64,000 nt of DNA, from positions 48,374 to 112,373 of the forward strand of contig NZ_PVTO01000009.1 in assembly GCF_003003275.1 (NCBI RefSeq). Reading direction: 5' to 3'. Below, piece by piece: positions 1 through 8,656 of the stretch (positions within the stretch are counted from its first letter, which is position 1; each line of letters begins with the position of its first letter). The notes beneath the pieces are model-generated. The model ran no database searches. It saw only the letters and a list, made by a program, of their open reading frames with translations, and was not told where the DNA came from. Source of the stretch: Alkalibacterium olivapovliticus. Lineage in GTDB: Bacteria > Bacillota > Bacilli > Lactobacillales > Carnobacteriaceae_A. Both the position numbers and the translations under genes were made by a program.

Positions 1-140
1 CTGAGGAAGGTACTTTTCCCCGAACCAGAAGGGCCAATAATTACGACCACTTCCCCCTCTTTCACTTCCAGATCCAGCCCTTTCAAGACTTCTAATTCTC
101 CAAAACTCTTTCTTAATGCTTCTGTTTTTAATTTAGTCAT
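1..140 (-). CDS. glnQ: Amino acid ABC transporter ATP-binding protein (N-terminal part)
   Basis: Only the first 46 codons lie in the window; the gene runs off the left edge. The translation begins [19 protein letters not shown] and reaches a complete Walker A motif GPSGSGKS at residues 36-43, the usual start of a polar amino acid importer ATPase that energises uptake at the inner face of the membrane. Its ATG overlaps the stop codon of the upstream substrate-binding/permease gene by 8 nt (ATGACTAA), so the two are translationally coupled and almost certainly form one importer. GlnQ is assigned by family and context; the true substrate (glutamine, glutamate or another polar amino acid) cannot be read from this fragment. 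Confidence 0.9.
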   Translation of the reverse strand, partial: MTKLKTEALRKSFGELEVLKGLDLEVKEGEVVVIIGPSGSGKSTFL

Positions 141-1581
141 TTGCAATCAATCTCCTTTCAATCATATTAGACAGTTTGGTCAGTAACGTAATAATGACCA
201 GATACATAAGTCCAACGATGATCCACATAGCACCTGACTGGTAAGAACGGGCAATAATGATGCGTCCTGTCTGAGTGAGTTCCACTATTCCAATAACTGA
301 AAGTATGGAGGTGTCTTTCAATGTGATAACAAACTGGTTAATAAGAGAGGGAATCATAATTTTTACTGCTTGAGGCAAGACAACTTTCTGCATTGAAACC
401 CCATACGGTAAGCCTAGACTTCTGGCTGCTTCGAGTTGACCTTTGTCAACAGCTGCCAGTCCTCCTCTTACCTGTTCAGCAATATAGGCAGTGGTGTTCA
501 AGCTGAGTGTAATGATACCAGCTGTGAACGCCGTTATTTGAATGCCAAATAATTGTGGAACCGTGAAGTACATGAAGAAAGCCAACACAATCAATGGTAT
601 CCCTCTTAAAATCGTTACGTAAATATCGGCAATCACATTTAACACTTTACTTGGTGTCGCACTGAATAGCCCAATAACGGTCCCTGCTACCAAAGCAATG
701 GCAAATGAAACGAGTGTCAGTACAAGTGTCCGTCCAAGCCCAGTCATTAAGGGTCCAAAGTTGGCCTGCAGCAGTCCGAAAAAGCCTGCGCGCGGTGCGA
801 CTTCAGAACTGTCTCCCAGGTATCGTTCAACGATTTCTTCATACGTGCCGTCTTCCAGCACATTAGCCAGACCCGCATTGAACATCTCAAGCAGTTCCTG
901 GTTTTGCCCAAGGTTCACTGCAAATCCATACTCATCTCCCAATTCAGGTTCTTCTGGGAAACGCAAGTCCAATCCCTGCTGAATGGCATAGGCCATAACG
1001 GGGTAATCTTCAATAGCGCCGTCAGAATGACCGGCCAGCACATCTTCATACATCGTCGCTGAATCCTCGAACTGACTAATTTCAATATCATATTCCTCAG
1101 CCAGTTCAGCGGCAAATTCAGCTCCTGTCGTCCCTACTTTAACAGCGAGTGTTTTTCCATCTAAATCTTCATAAGACGAAATGTCTTCATCATCATCCCG
1201 AACAGCCATGACTGGTCCGGATTCAAAATATGGATTTGAAAAGTCAAAAGATTCTTCCCGTTCAGGCGTAATCCCCATTGCGGCAATCATTCCATCGACT
1301 TGATTCGCTTCCAGTGCCTGAAGTCCTGCACTGAAGTTCATTGGTGCTAATTCATATTCAAATCCTTGATCTTCTGCAATGGCTGCCAGCAACTCAATAT
1401 CGATGCCGACATAGTCACCGTCTTCATTTTGAAACTCAAAAGGGGCAAAGGTCACATCAGTGGCTATGAGGTATGTATCTTCCTCCGCATGCCCTTTTAA
1501 TGGACTCATTGTACTCGTAAACAGCATAGCGGTTAATAGAAGCAAACCGAATACTGTCACTCTTTTCATATTGGTATTCAT
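133..1581 (-). CDS. glnP: Amino acid ABC transporter, fused substrate-binding and permease protein
   Basis: 482 aa. An N-terminal signal segment (about residues 8-32) is followed by one periplasmic-binding-type domain (about 35-260, beginning [15 protein letters not shown]) and then a BPD_transp_1 permease domain (about 270-478) with several membrane spans and the EAA loop [22 protein letters not shown]. This receptor-permease fusion is the known architecture of GlnP-type importers in Gram-positive bacteria, here with one binding domain rather than the tandem pair of Lactococcus GlnP. It would bind a polar amino acid outside the cell and pass it through the membrane using the ATPase encoded immediately downstream. 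Confident in family; substrate uncertain. Confidence 0.93.
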   Translation of the reverse strand: MNTNMKRVTVFGLLLLTAMLFTSTMSPLKGHAEEDTYLIATDVTFAPFEFQNEDGDYVGIDIELLAAIAEDQGFEYELAPMNFSAGLQALEANQVDGMIAAMGITPEREESFDFSNPYFESGPVMAVRDDDEDISSYEDLDGKTLAVKVGTTGAEFAAELAEEYDIEISQFEDSATMYEDVLAGHSDGAIEDYPVMAYAIQQGLDLRFPEEPELGDEYGFAVNLGQNQELLEMFNAGLANVLEDGTYEEIVERYLGDSSEVAPRAGFFGLLQANFGPLMTGLGRTLVLTLVSFAIALVAGTVIGLFSATPSKVLNVIADIYVTILRGIPLIVLAFFMYFTVPQLFGIQITAFTAGIITLSLNTTAYIAEQVRGGLAAVDKGQLEAARSLGLPYGVSMQKVVLPQAVKIMIPSLINQFVITLKDTSILSVIGIVELTQTGRIIIARSYQSGAMWIIVGLMYLVIITLLTKLSNMIERRLIAND

Positions 1582-1922
1582 TATATTCTCCTCTCAAATA
1601 TTGCATGATATGACTAATATTACAGTCTTTATACAAAGTAGGCAATCTTTTTTGTTTCGGGTGGTATACGTCCCTTTCAATTTCTATGGTTAACGCCAAC
1701 CCATTTCAGCAGTGAAAAAGTGCTGTACATCTGGTTAATAATGGTCATCAGGTTATGACTTCAGAATCTACAATTCGGCGGTTTCAATTTCGTTTATGGT
1801 CCATCAGCTTATCGAATAAAGCAGTGCAACTCCTAATATGATTATGGTACAATAGACATGAGTAAACTTATAAGTAAAATTTAGTAAACGACTACTAAGG
1901 TATTAAAAAAGGAGCGGATCAA
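1582..1922. other. Intergenic region between divergent glnP and galE
   Basis: 341 bp between two divergently transcribed genes, so it should carry both promoters. I see a possible -10 box TACAAT at 1848-1853 for galE without a convincing -35, and three AGTAAA direct repeats at 1861, 1873 and 1883. No coding frame with a ribosome binding site and no RNA gene is seen. Confidence 0.5.
1881..1898. promoter_or_regulatory. Candidate operator upstream of galE
   Basis: Inverted repeat TTAGTA-N6-TACTAA, 25 bp upstream of the galE start codon and downstream of a possible -10 box (1848-1853). It overlaps the last of three AGTAAA repeats spaced 10-12 bp apart. The position fits a repressor site, but the arms are short and AT-rich, so chance is possible. 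Confidence 0.3.
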
Positions 1923-2936
1923 ATGGCAATTCTAGTAACAGGTGGCGCCGGGTATATCGGCAGTCATACAGTGATTGAATTACTGAAAGCAGACTATGAC
2001 GTTGTGATCGTGGACGATTTCTCCAATTCCAAACCAACCGTTATCGATCGCATAGAAGAACTGGCTGGTAAGCGTCCAGATTTTCATGAAGTTAACATTA
2101 CGAATAAAGACGCGCTGAAAGAGGTTTTCGAAGCGCATGAGTTAGAAGCAGTGATTCATTTTGCGGGGTATAAGGCAGTCGGCGAATCCGTTGCGCAACC
2201 CTTGAAGTATTACCATAACAACCTGCAGGGAACCATTGTCCTGATGGAACTCATGAACGAATTTAATGTGAAGAAAATCGTCTTCAGTTCCAGCGCAACT
2301 GTCTACGGCATGAACAACAAGGCACCGTTTACTGAAGATATGCCTTTGTCTACTACTAATCCATATGGCACGACTAAAATGTTTATCGAACAGTTTATCC
2401 AGGATCAGTATGTTGCAGACGAAACTTGGAGTGCCGCTTTACTGCGTTACTTTAATCCGATTGGTGCGCATGAGTCTGGTCGAATTGGTGAAGACCCCAA
2501 TGACATTCCAAATAACTTAATGCCCTATATTACTCAAGTAGCTGTCGGCAAACGCGATGCCTTATCTGTTTTCGGTTCTGACTATGATACGCCGGATGGA
2601 ACAGGCGTCAGAGACTATATCCACGTGGTCGACCTGGCTAAAGGGCACATTAAGGCTCTGGAAAAAGTGCTTGAGACAACTGGTCTGGAAGCCTACAACC
2701 TGGGAACGGGTGTCGGGTATTCAGTTTTAGATGTGGTCACTGCATTTGAAAAAGCCAACGGTGTTGAGATTCCATATGAACTGGTGAACCGTCGCCCTGG
2801 TGATATCGGGACCAGTTTCGCCGATGTATCTAAAGCTAAAAACACATTAGGCTGGGAAGCCACCTTCAGCATCGAAGATATGTGCCGCGATTCATGGAAC
2901 TGGCAGAAGTCGAACCCGAATGGATACGAAGCTTAA
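1923..2936 (+). CDS. galE: UDP-glucose 4-epimerase
   Basis: 337 aa, the normal GalE length. It interconverts UDP-glucose and UDP-galactose in the cytoplasm for the Leloir pathway and for cell-surface sugar supply. The NAD-binding GGAGYIGSH motif is at residues 7-15; the catalytic SSSATVYG segment and YGTTK (YxxxK) follow near residues 122 and 146. An AAGGAGCGG ribosome binding site lies 6-8 nt upstream of the ATG. It stands alone, divergent from glnP and closed by a strong terminator, with no galK, galT or galM beside it, which suggests a role in precursor supply rather than a dedicated galactose operon. Confidence 0.97.
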   Translation: MAILVTGGAGYIGSHTVIELLKADYDVVIVDDFSNSKPTVIDRIEELAGKRPDFHEVNITNKDALKEVFEAHELEAVIHFAGYKAVGESVAQPLKYYHNNLQGTIVLMELMNEFNVKKIVFSSSATVYGMNNKAPFTEDMPLSTTNPYGTTKMFIEQFIQDQYVADETWSAALLRYFNPIGAHESGRIGEDPNDIPNNLMPYITQVAVGKRDALSVFGSDYDTPDGTGVRDYIHVVDLAKGHIKALEKVLETTGLEAYNLGTGVGYSVLDVVTAFEKANGVEIPYELVNRRPGDIGTSFADVSKAKNTLGWEATFSIEDMCRDSWNWQKSNPNGYEA

Positions 2937-2945
2937 TCAATAAAG

Positions 2946-3022
2946 AAAAGTCCTCTGAGAAGATATGTGAACGGCCCCCCTGTCAAGTAGAGACAGAGCC
3001 GTTCACACTCAGAGGACTTTTT
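2946..3022. terminator. Bidirectional terminator between galE and the acyltransferase
   Basis: Two nested stems: outer AAAAGTCCTCTGAG / CTCAGAGGACTTTT, inner GTGAACGGC / GCCGTTCAC. A T-tract follows on the + side and the outer arm gives one on the - side, so it can end both converging genes. Confidence 0.9.
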
Positions 3023-3028
3023 TTGTCT

Positions 3029-4018
3029 TTAATTCGTGTGAGTCAAAGCTTTCTTGTTTGACAAATAACGGTCCAGATAATGAAAACTAATTCCCGATAG
3101 AATAGCTGCTGAAAGAGACATCAGAAGATAAACGGGCCCGTCCCACTCTGGAAACAGGCTGTCAGTCAGCCAGAAGTAGACCATCTGAGTCAGAAAGATA
3201 TGAAATGAGGCTTGCCCTATCGTAACCAGGCAGTTTCCTATCCATGACTGTTTCGATACATTCAAATAGTTTATGCATACAACAACCAGAAGCAGTGCAT
3301 AAAAATAGGATGGTGCATGCTGACTGCGCCAGTATTCTTCAATGATAAACTCCCAGTCATAGTAATAGACACCTGTGATGTAAATACCGCTGAGGACTGC
3401 CGGAATGAGCAGCCACCTGATTTTTAACGTGTCTTTTACCAGAGCGTACCACACGCCTAACGTAACTGAAAAGATATGGCGGATCATCAGTACACGGTAT
3501 ACCTCCTCGGGCGTATGGATCCAGTAAGATGCTGCATCGATTAAGAGACTCACCGCAAATAAGAGAATCAGTCCTTTAGTCGGGTTCTTCTTTAATACGA
3601 CGTAAATAAACGGTGTCAAGATCGTCGCTTGTATGATAAATGGAACAAAGTAGCTACCCGGTCCAAAGCCGCCTTGAATGTAGGACAGCAAGAGTTCACT
3701 TAGGTGCCTCTCATCGAAAAAAAGGACTTGGAAAATTATTTGTATTAGCCAAATAAAAGTAAAAGGCAGTAGGATCCGTTTCACTTTCTTCTTCAGGTAA
3801 TGCTGACTGAAGATTTCTTGAACTGTTTCAAACTCTTTTCGCTTAAATGAGTTTGCAGCGTTAAACCCAATCAGGATCATGAATACCGGAACGGTCTGCC
3901 ATATATAGTACGGAGCGCGTATCATGTATAGTGCATCATCTGATAATGCGTGAATCAAAACGACCGATATAATGGCTAATGCCTTTATAAAATCAATCGT
4001 GTAGTTGCGTTTAGTCAT
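3029..4018 (-). CDS. Acyltransferase 3 family membrane protein
   Basis: 329 aa, about ten hydrophobic spans. The start NYTIDFIKALAIISVVLIHAL carries the family hallmark 'D..KalaiisVvliH', where the His in the first helix is the conserved catalytic-region residue of acyltransferase family 3 (O-acetyltransferases such as OatA's membrane domain). These enzymes transfer acetyl or other acyl groups to surface sugars or peptidoglycan. There is no C-terminal SGNH domain, so it is the membrane-only form. It sits alone between terminators; the acceptor sugar cannot be told from context. Confidence 0.85.
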   Translation of the reverse strand: MTKRNYTIDFIKALAIISVVLIHALSDDALYMIRAPYYIWQTVPVFMILIGFNAANSFKRKEFETVQEIFSQHYLKKKVKRILLPFTFIWLIQIIFQVLFFDERHLSELLLSYIQGGFGPGSYFVPFIIQATILTPFIYVVLKKNPTKGLILLFAVSLLIDAASYWIHTPEEVYRVLMIRHIFSVTLGVWYALVKDTLKIRWLLIPAVLSGIYITGVYYYDWEFIIEEYWRSQHAPSYFYALLLVVVCINYLNVSKQSWIGNCLVTIGQASFHIFLTQMVYFWLTDSLFPEWDGPVYLLMSLSAAILSGISFHYLDRYLSNKKALTHTN

Positions 4019-4153
4019 GACGTTCCTCTTTCTTTCGCCTTTATTTTTACTGGAGCAGGGATCACTGTTCGTTTAATTGATTTTCACCTCAAACGTTTAT
4101 TATACACTATCTATCACCAAATAGGTTTTTTATAAATAAAAGACTGTCCATTA

Positions 4154-4191
4154 AAACAGCAGCCCGGCGTCTATACACTGGACTGCTGTTT
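4154..4191 (-). terminator. Terminator downstream of the DUF624 remnant
   Basis: Stem AAACAGCAGCCC / GGACTGCTGTTT with one mismatch, followed on the minus strand by TTTTAATGG. It lies just past the stop of the 48-codon frame at 4213-4359. Confidence 0.7.
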
Positions 4192-4212
4192 AGTATGAAC
4201 TGGTATTTTCGT

Positions 4213-4359
4213 TTACGATATGAAGCTTTCAAGCAAGCTCGCACTATTGCCTACGACTAAACTGAAGCCTATCCATAACAAGTTCAGATAGGCCAGTGTC
4301 ACGACCCATTCCAGAATCGACATGACTATGCTAGTCGAGTGCTGCGATTCATTTTCCAT
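4213..4359 (-). pseudogene. Short DUF624 (YesL-like) membrane protein remnant
   Basis: A 48-codon frame with its own ribosome binding site (AGAGAGGC, 6 nt before ATG) and a terminator just after it. Residues 12-34 (IVMSILEWVVTLAYLNLLWI) match the conserved first helix of DUF624/YesL proteins, which are normally about 200 aa with five or six spans and often sit in sugar-utilisation loci. Everything after the first helix is missing here. It could be a decayed remnant or a genuine one-span microprotein; the family match is from memory of the motif, so I prefer remnant with moderate confidence. Confidence 0.5.
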
Positions 4360-4426
4360 AGGGTTGCCTCTCTTTCAATTAAATGTCATTTTTCCCTTGA
4401 AAAGCTAACAGAACTAGTCCATTTTA

Positions 4427-5302
4427 CTACTGCTTTTCAATTTCCAGTAATTTGTTCAACTTAATCTTTTTAAGGAATCTGACAAATTTGCTGTTCTCTC
4501 CTTTGGGGATAATGTTTCCTTCCCTCATTTGCATGATGGTAGCATTTATTGCGCCTCCTGCCAATATAGCCAGAGACAGTTTCTGAAGCAGTGCCAGCAG
4601 CACCATGAAACTTCCTGTCATTGTAAAAAAGGTGGAGTCTTCCAGCAGCTGATTAATAAACAATCGGTATCCAATAATAGCTATAAGCAGTGAAGCCGTT
4701 GAAAACAATGCACCCGGCAGGACGTTTCTGAACCGCTGAACGACATTGGGAACCATATAGTACAAAAAGCTGAATGTCAGGAATGCAAGTGGCACGAATA
4801 ATGTCCATCTACCCAAACTTGAATTACTCATGTTTTGAATAATAACGACCACTAACGTGATCCATGCTGCGAATAAGAACGTCAATAAGAATGCTAAAAC
4901 TCTCAGGACAACGATGTTTTTCCTGCTGCTGACGCCATATGCCCTGTTGAGTCCCATTAAGGTCGACGCCATAGTCCAGCTGACTGTCCAGATGGTCGAA
5001 ATCGTTGCGACCAGCAAAACGCCTACGTTGGAACTTTCATATATTTGAATCATGTCTTGGATGATCTGCTCGGCGAGTGGTTGTGGCGCAATACGCATGA
5101 CAAACCAGGCAAGTGGAGTCAGTCCCTGACTAAGCTGCTGCAGCCAGTTGATAATCCCAACGATCAGAGGAAAAACAGTCAGCAGGACATAATAGGTGAC
5201 AAATGTCGAATATTGCCAGATTTCACCTTTTCTTATTCGGCCTGAGATATCATTAACCCAGTCCATCTTTGGAATATGTTTTATTAGTGGTTCGAGATTC
5301 AT
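4427..5302 (-). CDS. YihY/BrkB family inner-membrane protein
   Basis: 291 aa with about six membrane spans and the family pattern GEIWQYSTFVTYYVLLTVFP near the N-terminus. Members (YihY, BrkB, formerly mis-called ribonuclease BN) are integral membrane proteins of unclear molecular function. The open frame begins at 5356, but an AGAAGGGA ribosome binding site sits 8 nt before the ATG at 5302, giving the usual family start MNLEPLIKHI, while the upstream ATG has GGAG only 2 nt away. It ends in a charged tail, FLKKIKLNKLLEIEKQ. Single gene, divergent from the glycosyltransferase that follows. Confidence 0.85.
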   Translation of the reverse strand: MNLEPLIKHIPKMDWVNDISGRIRKGEIWQYSTFVTYYVLLTVFPLIVGIINWLQQLSQGLTPLAWFVMRIAPQPLAEQIIQDMIQIYESSNVGVLLVATISTIWTVSWTMASTLMGLNRAYGVSSRKNIVVLRVLAFLLTFLFAAWITLVVVIIQNMSNSSLGRWTLFVPLAFLTFSFLYYMVPNVVQRFRNVLPGALFSTASLLIAIIGYRLFINQLLEDSTFFTMTGSFMVLLALLQKLSLAILAGGAINATIMQMREGNIIPKGENSKFVRFLKKIKLNKLLEIEKQ

Positions 5303-5536
5303 TGCAATATCCCTTCTCTGATTCCTAATTGTATGGTCTAAACGTGTTTCATGCATTTCTCCATCGACAAGCTTACCAAAATAACCCCTTATATGCTATA
5401 GCTAATACTGTCAGATCCTTTAGCTGCGCCATTAGGGGGTAAATCTTTCAAACTTTCTTCATATAGTGATACCATTAGGTTATAGCGTACGCTTGTAAAC
5501 TATCATAAAAAAGCTAATTAAAGGAGTTTAAAAACA

Positions 5537-6721
5537 ATGACTAATAAGCAGTATCGATTCCTGTTTGTCAATTTACCGTATAGTGGTCACATCAACCCTA
5601 CTATCCCATTAGTCAAGCGTTTAGTTGATGTGGGACACTCTGTTGATTATGTACTGGATCCTTCTTTCAAGGAAATTGTTGAAGGCGCAGGGGCTCAGTT
5701 GATTCCTTACGATGATTACGATTCCAGCTGGTCCGACGTGCATCGTTACATGAAAGCCTTCGAACAGGCCTATTCAACTGCTAAGCGGGTTAGTAGTGAG
5801 TCTGAGTACGACTGTCTGATATACGAAGCGTATTTCATCTTCGGCTACAAGCTGTCTAAAGACCTGGCTCTACCTACTGTAAGATTGTTTTCGACTTTTG
5901 CCTTTAATCATTCGATTCTGGAAAAAATCAGAGAATCTGGTGGACCTCATCTGTCATTCATGACTTCAAAAAATCCTCTGTATTCCCTTTTTGTAAAGTA
6001 TTATGAAGGGAAGCAGGACATGATGATCACGGATGATTTCTTCGATGAAATTGCTGAAGGTGTTCAGGATCTGAACATCGTCTATACTGCCAGAGCGTTT
6101 CAGCCGCAGTCAGACTCATTTTCACAGGACCGCTTTATCTTCGTCGGGCCTTCAATAGAAGACAACTATTCTGACGATATGCCGTCCGTTCCATTTGATG
6201 AATTGTCTCGTCCTGTCATCTATCTGGCTATGGGATCCTTGCTGCCCCGTTTTGCAAAAAAAGTCTATCAGAACTGCATAGACGCTTTTTCAGGCAAAGA
6301 AGCTTCTTTAATCCTATCGGTTGGAGATGAGTTGAGTAAAGATGATTTTAGGCATGTTAGTGATAATATCTATCTCTATTCAAAAGTTCCTCAGATCGAT
6401 GTCTTGAATCAATCCGATGTGTTTATCACGCATGGCGGCATGAATTCCGCTAACGAAGGATTGAGCTGTGGCGTGCCCATGCTCGTCCATCCCTTTGTCA
6501 ACGATGAACCGCTCATTGCTTCCCGTCTCACTGATTTGAAGGTTGCAGAGCAGTTGAATTTGAGAAAAAGTGATCCTGAGGTGATTTATGATAAAACAAT
6601 GGCCTTGCTTAATGATGAACAGGTGAAATCTGCCAGTGCTGATATGAAAGACACTATGACATCCCTTGGGGCAAACGATACAGCACTGGAGAACATAATG
6701 AGGTATCTCGACAGTCAGTGA
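5537..6721 (+). CDS. MGT-family (macrolide-type) glycosyltransferase
   Basis: 394 aa, GT1 fold. The N-terminal acceptor half begins with FVNLPYSGHINPTIPLVKRL, where the His of SGHINP is the catalytic base region of the family; the C-terminal donor half has the nucleotide-sugar signature ITHGGMNSANEGLSCGVP (about 300-320). Such enzymes move a sugar from a UDP donor onto small hydrophobic acceptors (macrolides, flavonoids, sterols or lipids) in the cytoplasm. An AAAGGAG ribosome binding site precedes the ATG. It is monocistronic with its own terminator. Acceptor unknown; resistance to a macrolide is possible but not shown. Confidence 0.88.
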   Translation: MTNKQYRFLFVNLPYSGHINPTIPLVKRLVDVGHSVDYVLDPSFKEIVEGAGAQLIPYDDYDSSWSDVHRYMKAFEQAYSTAKRVSSESEYDCLIYEAYFIFGYKLSKDLALPTVRLFSTFAFNHSILEKIRESGGPHLSFMTSKNPLYSLFVKYYEGKQDMMITDDFFDEIAEGVQDLNIVYTARAFQPQSDSFSQDRFIFVGPSIEDNYSDDMPSVPFDELSRPVIYLAMGSLLPRFAKKVYQNCIDAFSGKEASLILSVGDELSKDDFRHVSDNIYLYSKVPQIDVLNQSDVFITHGGMNSANEGLSCGVPMLVHPFVNDEPLIASRLTDLKVAEQLNLRKSDPEVIYDKTMALLNDEQVKSASADMKDTMTSLGANDTALENIMRYLDSQ

Positions 6722-6771
6722 TGTTCTCTGATAGCTAAGCATTATCTATTATCTGTTTAGACATAATAAAT

Positions 6772-6797
6772 GGACTGGCCAGGACCAGTCCGTTTTC
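6772..6797 (+). terminator. Terminator of the glycosyltransferase gene
   Basis: Stem GGACTGG / CCAGTCC with a 6-nt loop followed by GTTTTCTTT. Confidence 0.85.
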
Positions 6798-6798
6798 T

Positions 6799-7719
6799 TT
6801 ATTGGGTCGTTTCAATCTGTTTAAGAGCCTGAGATAAAAAATCATCCATGCGTTGAATCATACTCTCCTCGGTCAGTTCTTTTAGGCCAAAAGCACTCCA
6901 CCCGCCATAGACTTCGGGGGCGTCTTCACTAAAGACATTTCCTAAAGCCTCTAAGTCCCAGTATGGCGTATAGTCAAGCACAGGTGATGCCTTTTTGTAA
7001 GCTTCTAAAAACAAATCAGCTGATTTCTGACCATACATCATAGCCAGATTCCAGCGGCAGTGCGCAATATCGATCTGCTTTGGCCCTATACAGGCATTAG
7101 TCCAGTCCACTACAGCGGAAACCTCTTCATTATTGAACAGAACATTAGTCGGATGATAGTCCCGGTGGATAAATGTGTTTTCATCTGCCGGATGCGGCCT
7201 TTGACTTAAATAGGTGAAGGCTCTTTTCCATTTTTCTGGCCTGGATGACCACTCAGCTGTGACTGACTGATCAGGATTAAAATAGCGAAAGTACTGGTGC
7301 GTAATAGTTGGGCCCTCAAACTGATGGATTTTCACTAGAGAGAGTGCCAACTGCTCGGTCCATTTCTGGACATTTAATGGCTTCAGTACGACTTCCCCTT
7401 CAACCTTACTCATCAGCAAACTGGGGTAAGTGGTGCTTTCTCCTTTGTGATCGAAGGCTATCAGTACAGGAGTTGTAACAGACAATTGTTCAGCCTGATT
7501 CAAATTTTTCGCTTCCTGAAAAGCAATATCCGGTTCTAGCCCGAGCCACTCGGTGTCCGTGTATTCCCTAAGGACCACGTCTGTTTTCCCGCTGCGTAAT
7601 TCGATTTCAAGAAGCGTCATCTGAGAGGACATGCCTCCTTTTAGTGGGGTTGCACTTAAAATAACGCCATCCAGCTGAAATTCCACCCACATTCTGGTCT
7701 GTTGACTTAACTGCTCCAT
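6799..7719 (-). CDS. Phosphotransferase (APH/choline-kinase-like) family protein
   Basis: 306 aa with a protein-kinase-like fold. The catalytic loop FIHRDYHPTNVLF (about residues 183-195; Asp of HRDYHPTN is the catalytic base) and the metal-binding AVVDWTNACIGP segment are intact, and an N-terminal lobe with VVLREYTD carries the likely ATP-contact region. Family members phosphorylate aminoglycosides, homoserine, choline or similar small hydroxyl or amine substrates. Nothing next to it suggests the substrate, so no resistance role should be assumed. Single gene on the minus strand, convergent with the glycosyltransferase. Confidence 0.85.
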   Translation of the reverse strand: MEQLSQQTRMWVEFQLDGVILSATPLKGGMSSQMTLLEIELRSGKTDVVLREYTDTEWLGLEPDIAFQEAKNLNQAEQLSVTTPVLIAFDHKGESTTYPSLLMSKVEGEVVLKPLNVQKWTEQLALSLVKIHQFEGPTITHQYFRYFNPDQSVTAEWSSRPEKWKRAFTYLSQRPHPADENTFIHRDYHPTNVLFNNEEVSAVVDWTNACIGPKQIDIAHCRWNLAMMYGQKSADLFLEAYKKASPVLDYTPYWDLEALGNVFSEDAPEVYGGWSAFGLKELTEESMIQRMDDFLSQALKQIETTQ

Positions 7720-7822
7720 CGACTGCCTCCTTGATCTTTTTGTTTATTCTGGACACTGAATAGTTAACCTTGTTTGACTCTACAGCAACTCTCTTTCAGG
7801 TCACTTTATATGTAAACTAAAA

Positions 7823-7856
7823 ACACGACACCTCGTTTTAATGAGTGGTGTCGTGC
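7823..7856 (-). terminator. Terminator of the small-membrane-protein/PfpI operon
   Basis: Stem ACACGACACCTC / GAGTGGTGTCGTG (one G-T pair) followed on the minus strand by a TTTTTAG tract. Confidence 0.85.
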
Positions 7857-7866
7857 TCAGTCTGTT

Positions 7867-8472
7867 TTAAAATTGGGTCTGCCAGTCATATTCCATATGT
7901 TTAGCCGTGTTTGCTGCTGTTTCTTTTCCATAAAGGACGGCCACTAGATGCAGCGCCATTTCGATTCCAGCAGAAATACCTGCTGACGTTATAAGGTGAC
8001 CCTGATCCACGAACTTGACGTCTCGTTTAACTGTAACGTTTGGAAAAGCCTTCTCCATCCGGTCCAGAGCAGTCCAATGGGTTGTAGCACTCTTTCCGTC
8101 CAACAGTCCTGCTTCTCCTAATATAAATGAGCCAGTACAGACAGATGTCATCTTTTGAACACGGTCATTCTGCTGCTTGACCCACTCAACAACGACAGGA
8201 TTCTTACTTTCGACTTCACGCGCTCCATACCCGCCGGGAACAACTACAATATCCAGTTCCGGATGATTATCGAAGTGATAATCCGGCTCGACTTTGAGTC
8301 CATTTCGCGCTCTAATCAGCTGGCCTTTTTCAGAAATCGTCACGACATTGAATAGCTTGTCAGTATTCTCATCTTCGGTCACCGACAACACTTCATAAGG
8401 GCCGGCAAAATCCAGGACTTCTACATCGTCAAATAACAAAATACCTACAGTATATGTGGTCACATTAATCAT
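7867..8472 (-). CDS. DJ-1/PfpI family protein (class I glutamine amidotransferase-like)
   Basis: 201 aa. The nucleophile-elbow cysteine is Cys112 in MTSVCTGSFILGEAG, with the expected downstream ATTHWTALD histidine, and the N-terminal strand VGILLFDDVEVLDFAGPYEV is typical of the isonitrile-hydratase / AraC-amidotransferase-like branch of the superfamily. It has no AraC DNA-binding domain. Functions in this branch range from isonitrile hydration to glyoxalase-like protection. Its start codon overlaps the stop of the 54-codon gene upstream by 8 nt (ATGATTAA), so the two are co-expressed. Confidence 0.88.
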   Translation of the reverse strand: MINVTTYTVGILLFDDVEVLDFAGPYEVLSVTEDENTDKLFNVVTISEKGQLIRARNGLKVEPDYHFDNHPELDIVVVPGGYGAREVESKNPVVVEWVKQQNDRVQKMTSVCTGSFILGEAGLLDGKSATTHWTALDRMEKAFPNVTVKRDVKFVDQGHLITSAGISAGIEMALHLVAVLYGKETAANTAKHMEYDWQTQF

Positions 8473-8629
8473 CCTTTAGTACAAAGGCTTTTACGAGAAG
8501 ACAAACGCCGGATACAATACTGATGATTCCTGCGATTCCAAGAAACTCCTGCTTCGTCGGCATGCGGTATTCAATGCTGACATCTACCTCGTGCTCACCT
8601 TTTTGATAGTGAAATTCTTTTTTAGCCAT
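8465..8629 (-). CDS. Small one-span membrane protein, 54 aa
   Basis: A 54-codon gene with an excellent ribosome binding site (GAGGAGGTGATAATC before the ATG). The protein has a charged N-terminal half (MAKKEFHYQKGEHEVDVSIE) then the pattern YRMPTKQEFLG and one hydrophobic helix at about residues 29-50 (FLGIAGIISIVSGVCLLVKA). I do not recognise the family. It overlaps the PfpI gene by 8 nt, a coupling arrangement that argues for a related job, for example membrane placement of the PfpI protein; that is inference. Confidence 0.75.
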   Translation of the reverse strand: MAKKEFHYQKGEHEVDVSIEYRMPTKQEFLGIAGIISIVSGVCLLVKAFVLKDD

Positions 8630-8656
8630 GATTATCACCTCCTCTTATTCGGGAGT

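Noticed and set aside
5537..7719. Antibiotic-resistance island made of the MGT glycosyltransferase and the APH-like kinase
   Set aside because: The two genes are convergent, separated by a terminator, not flanked by mobile elements, and both families have many non-resistance members.
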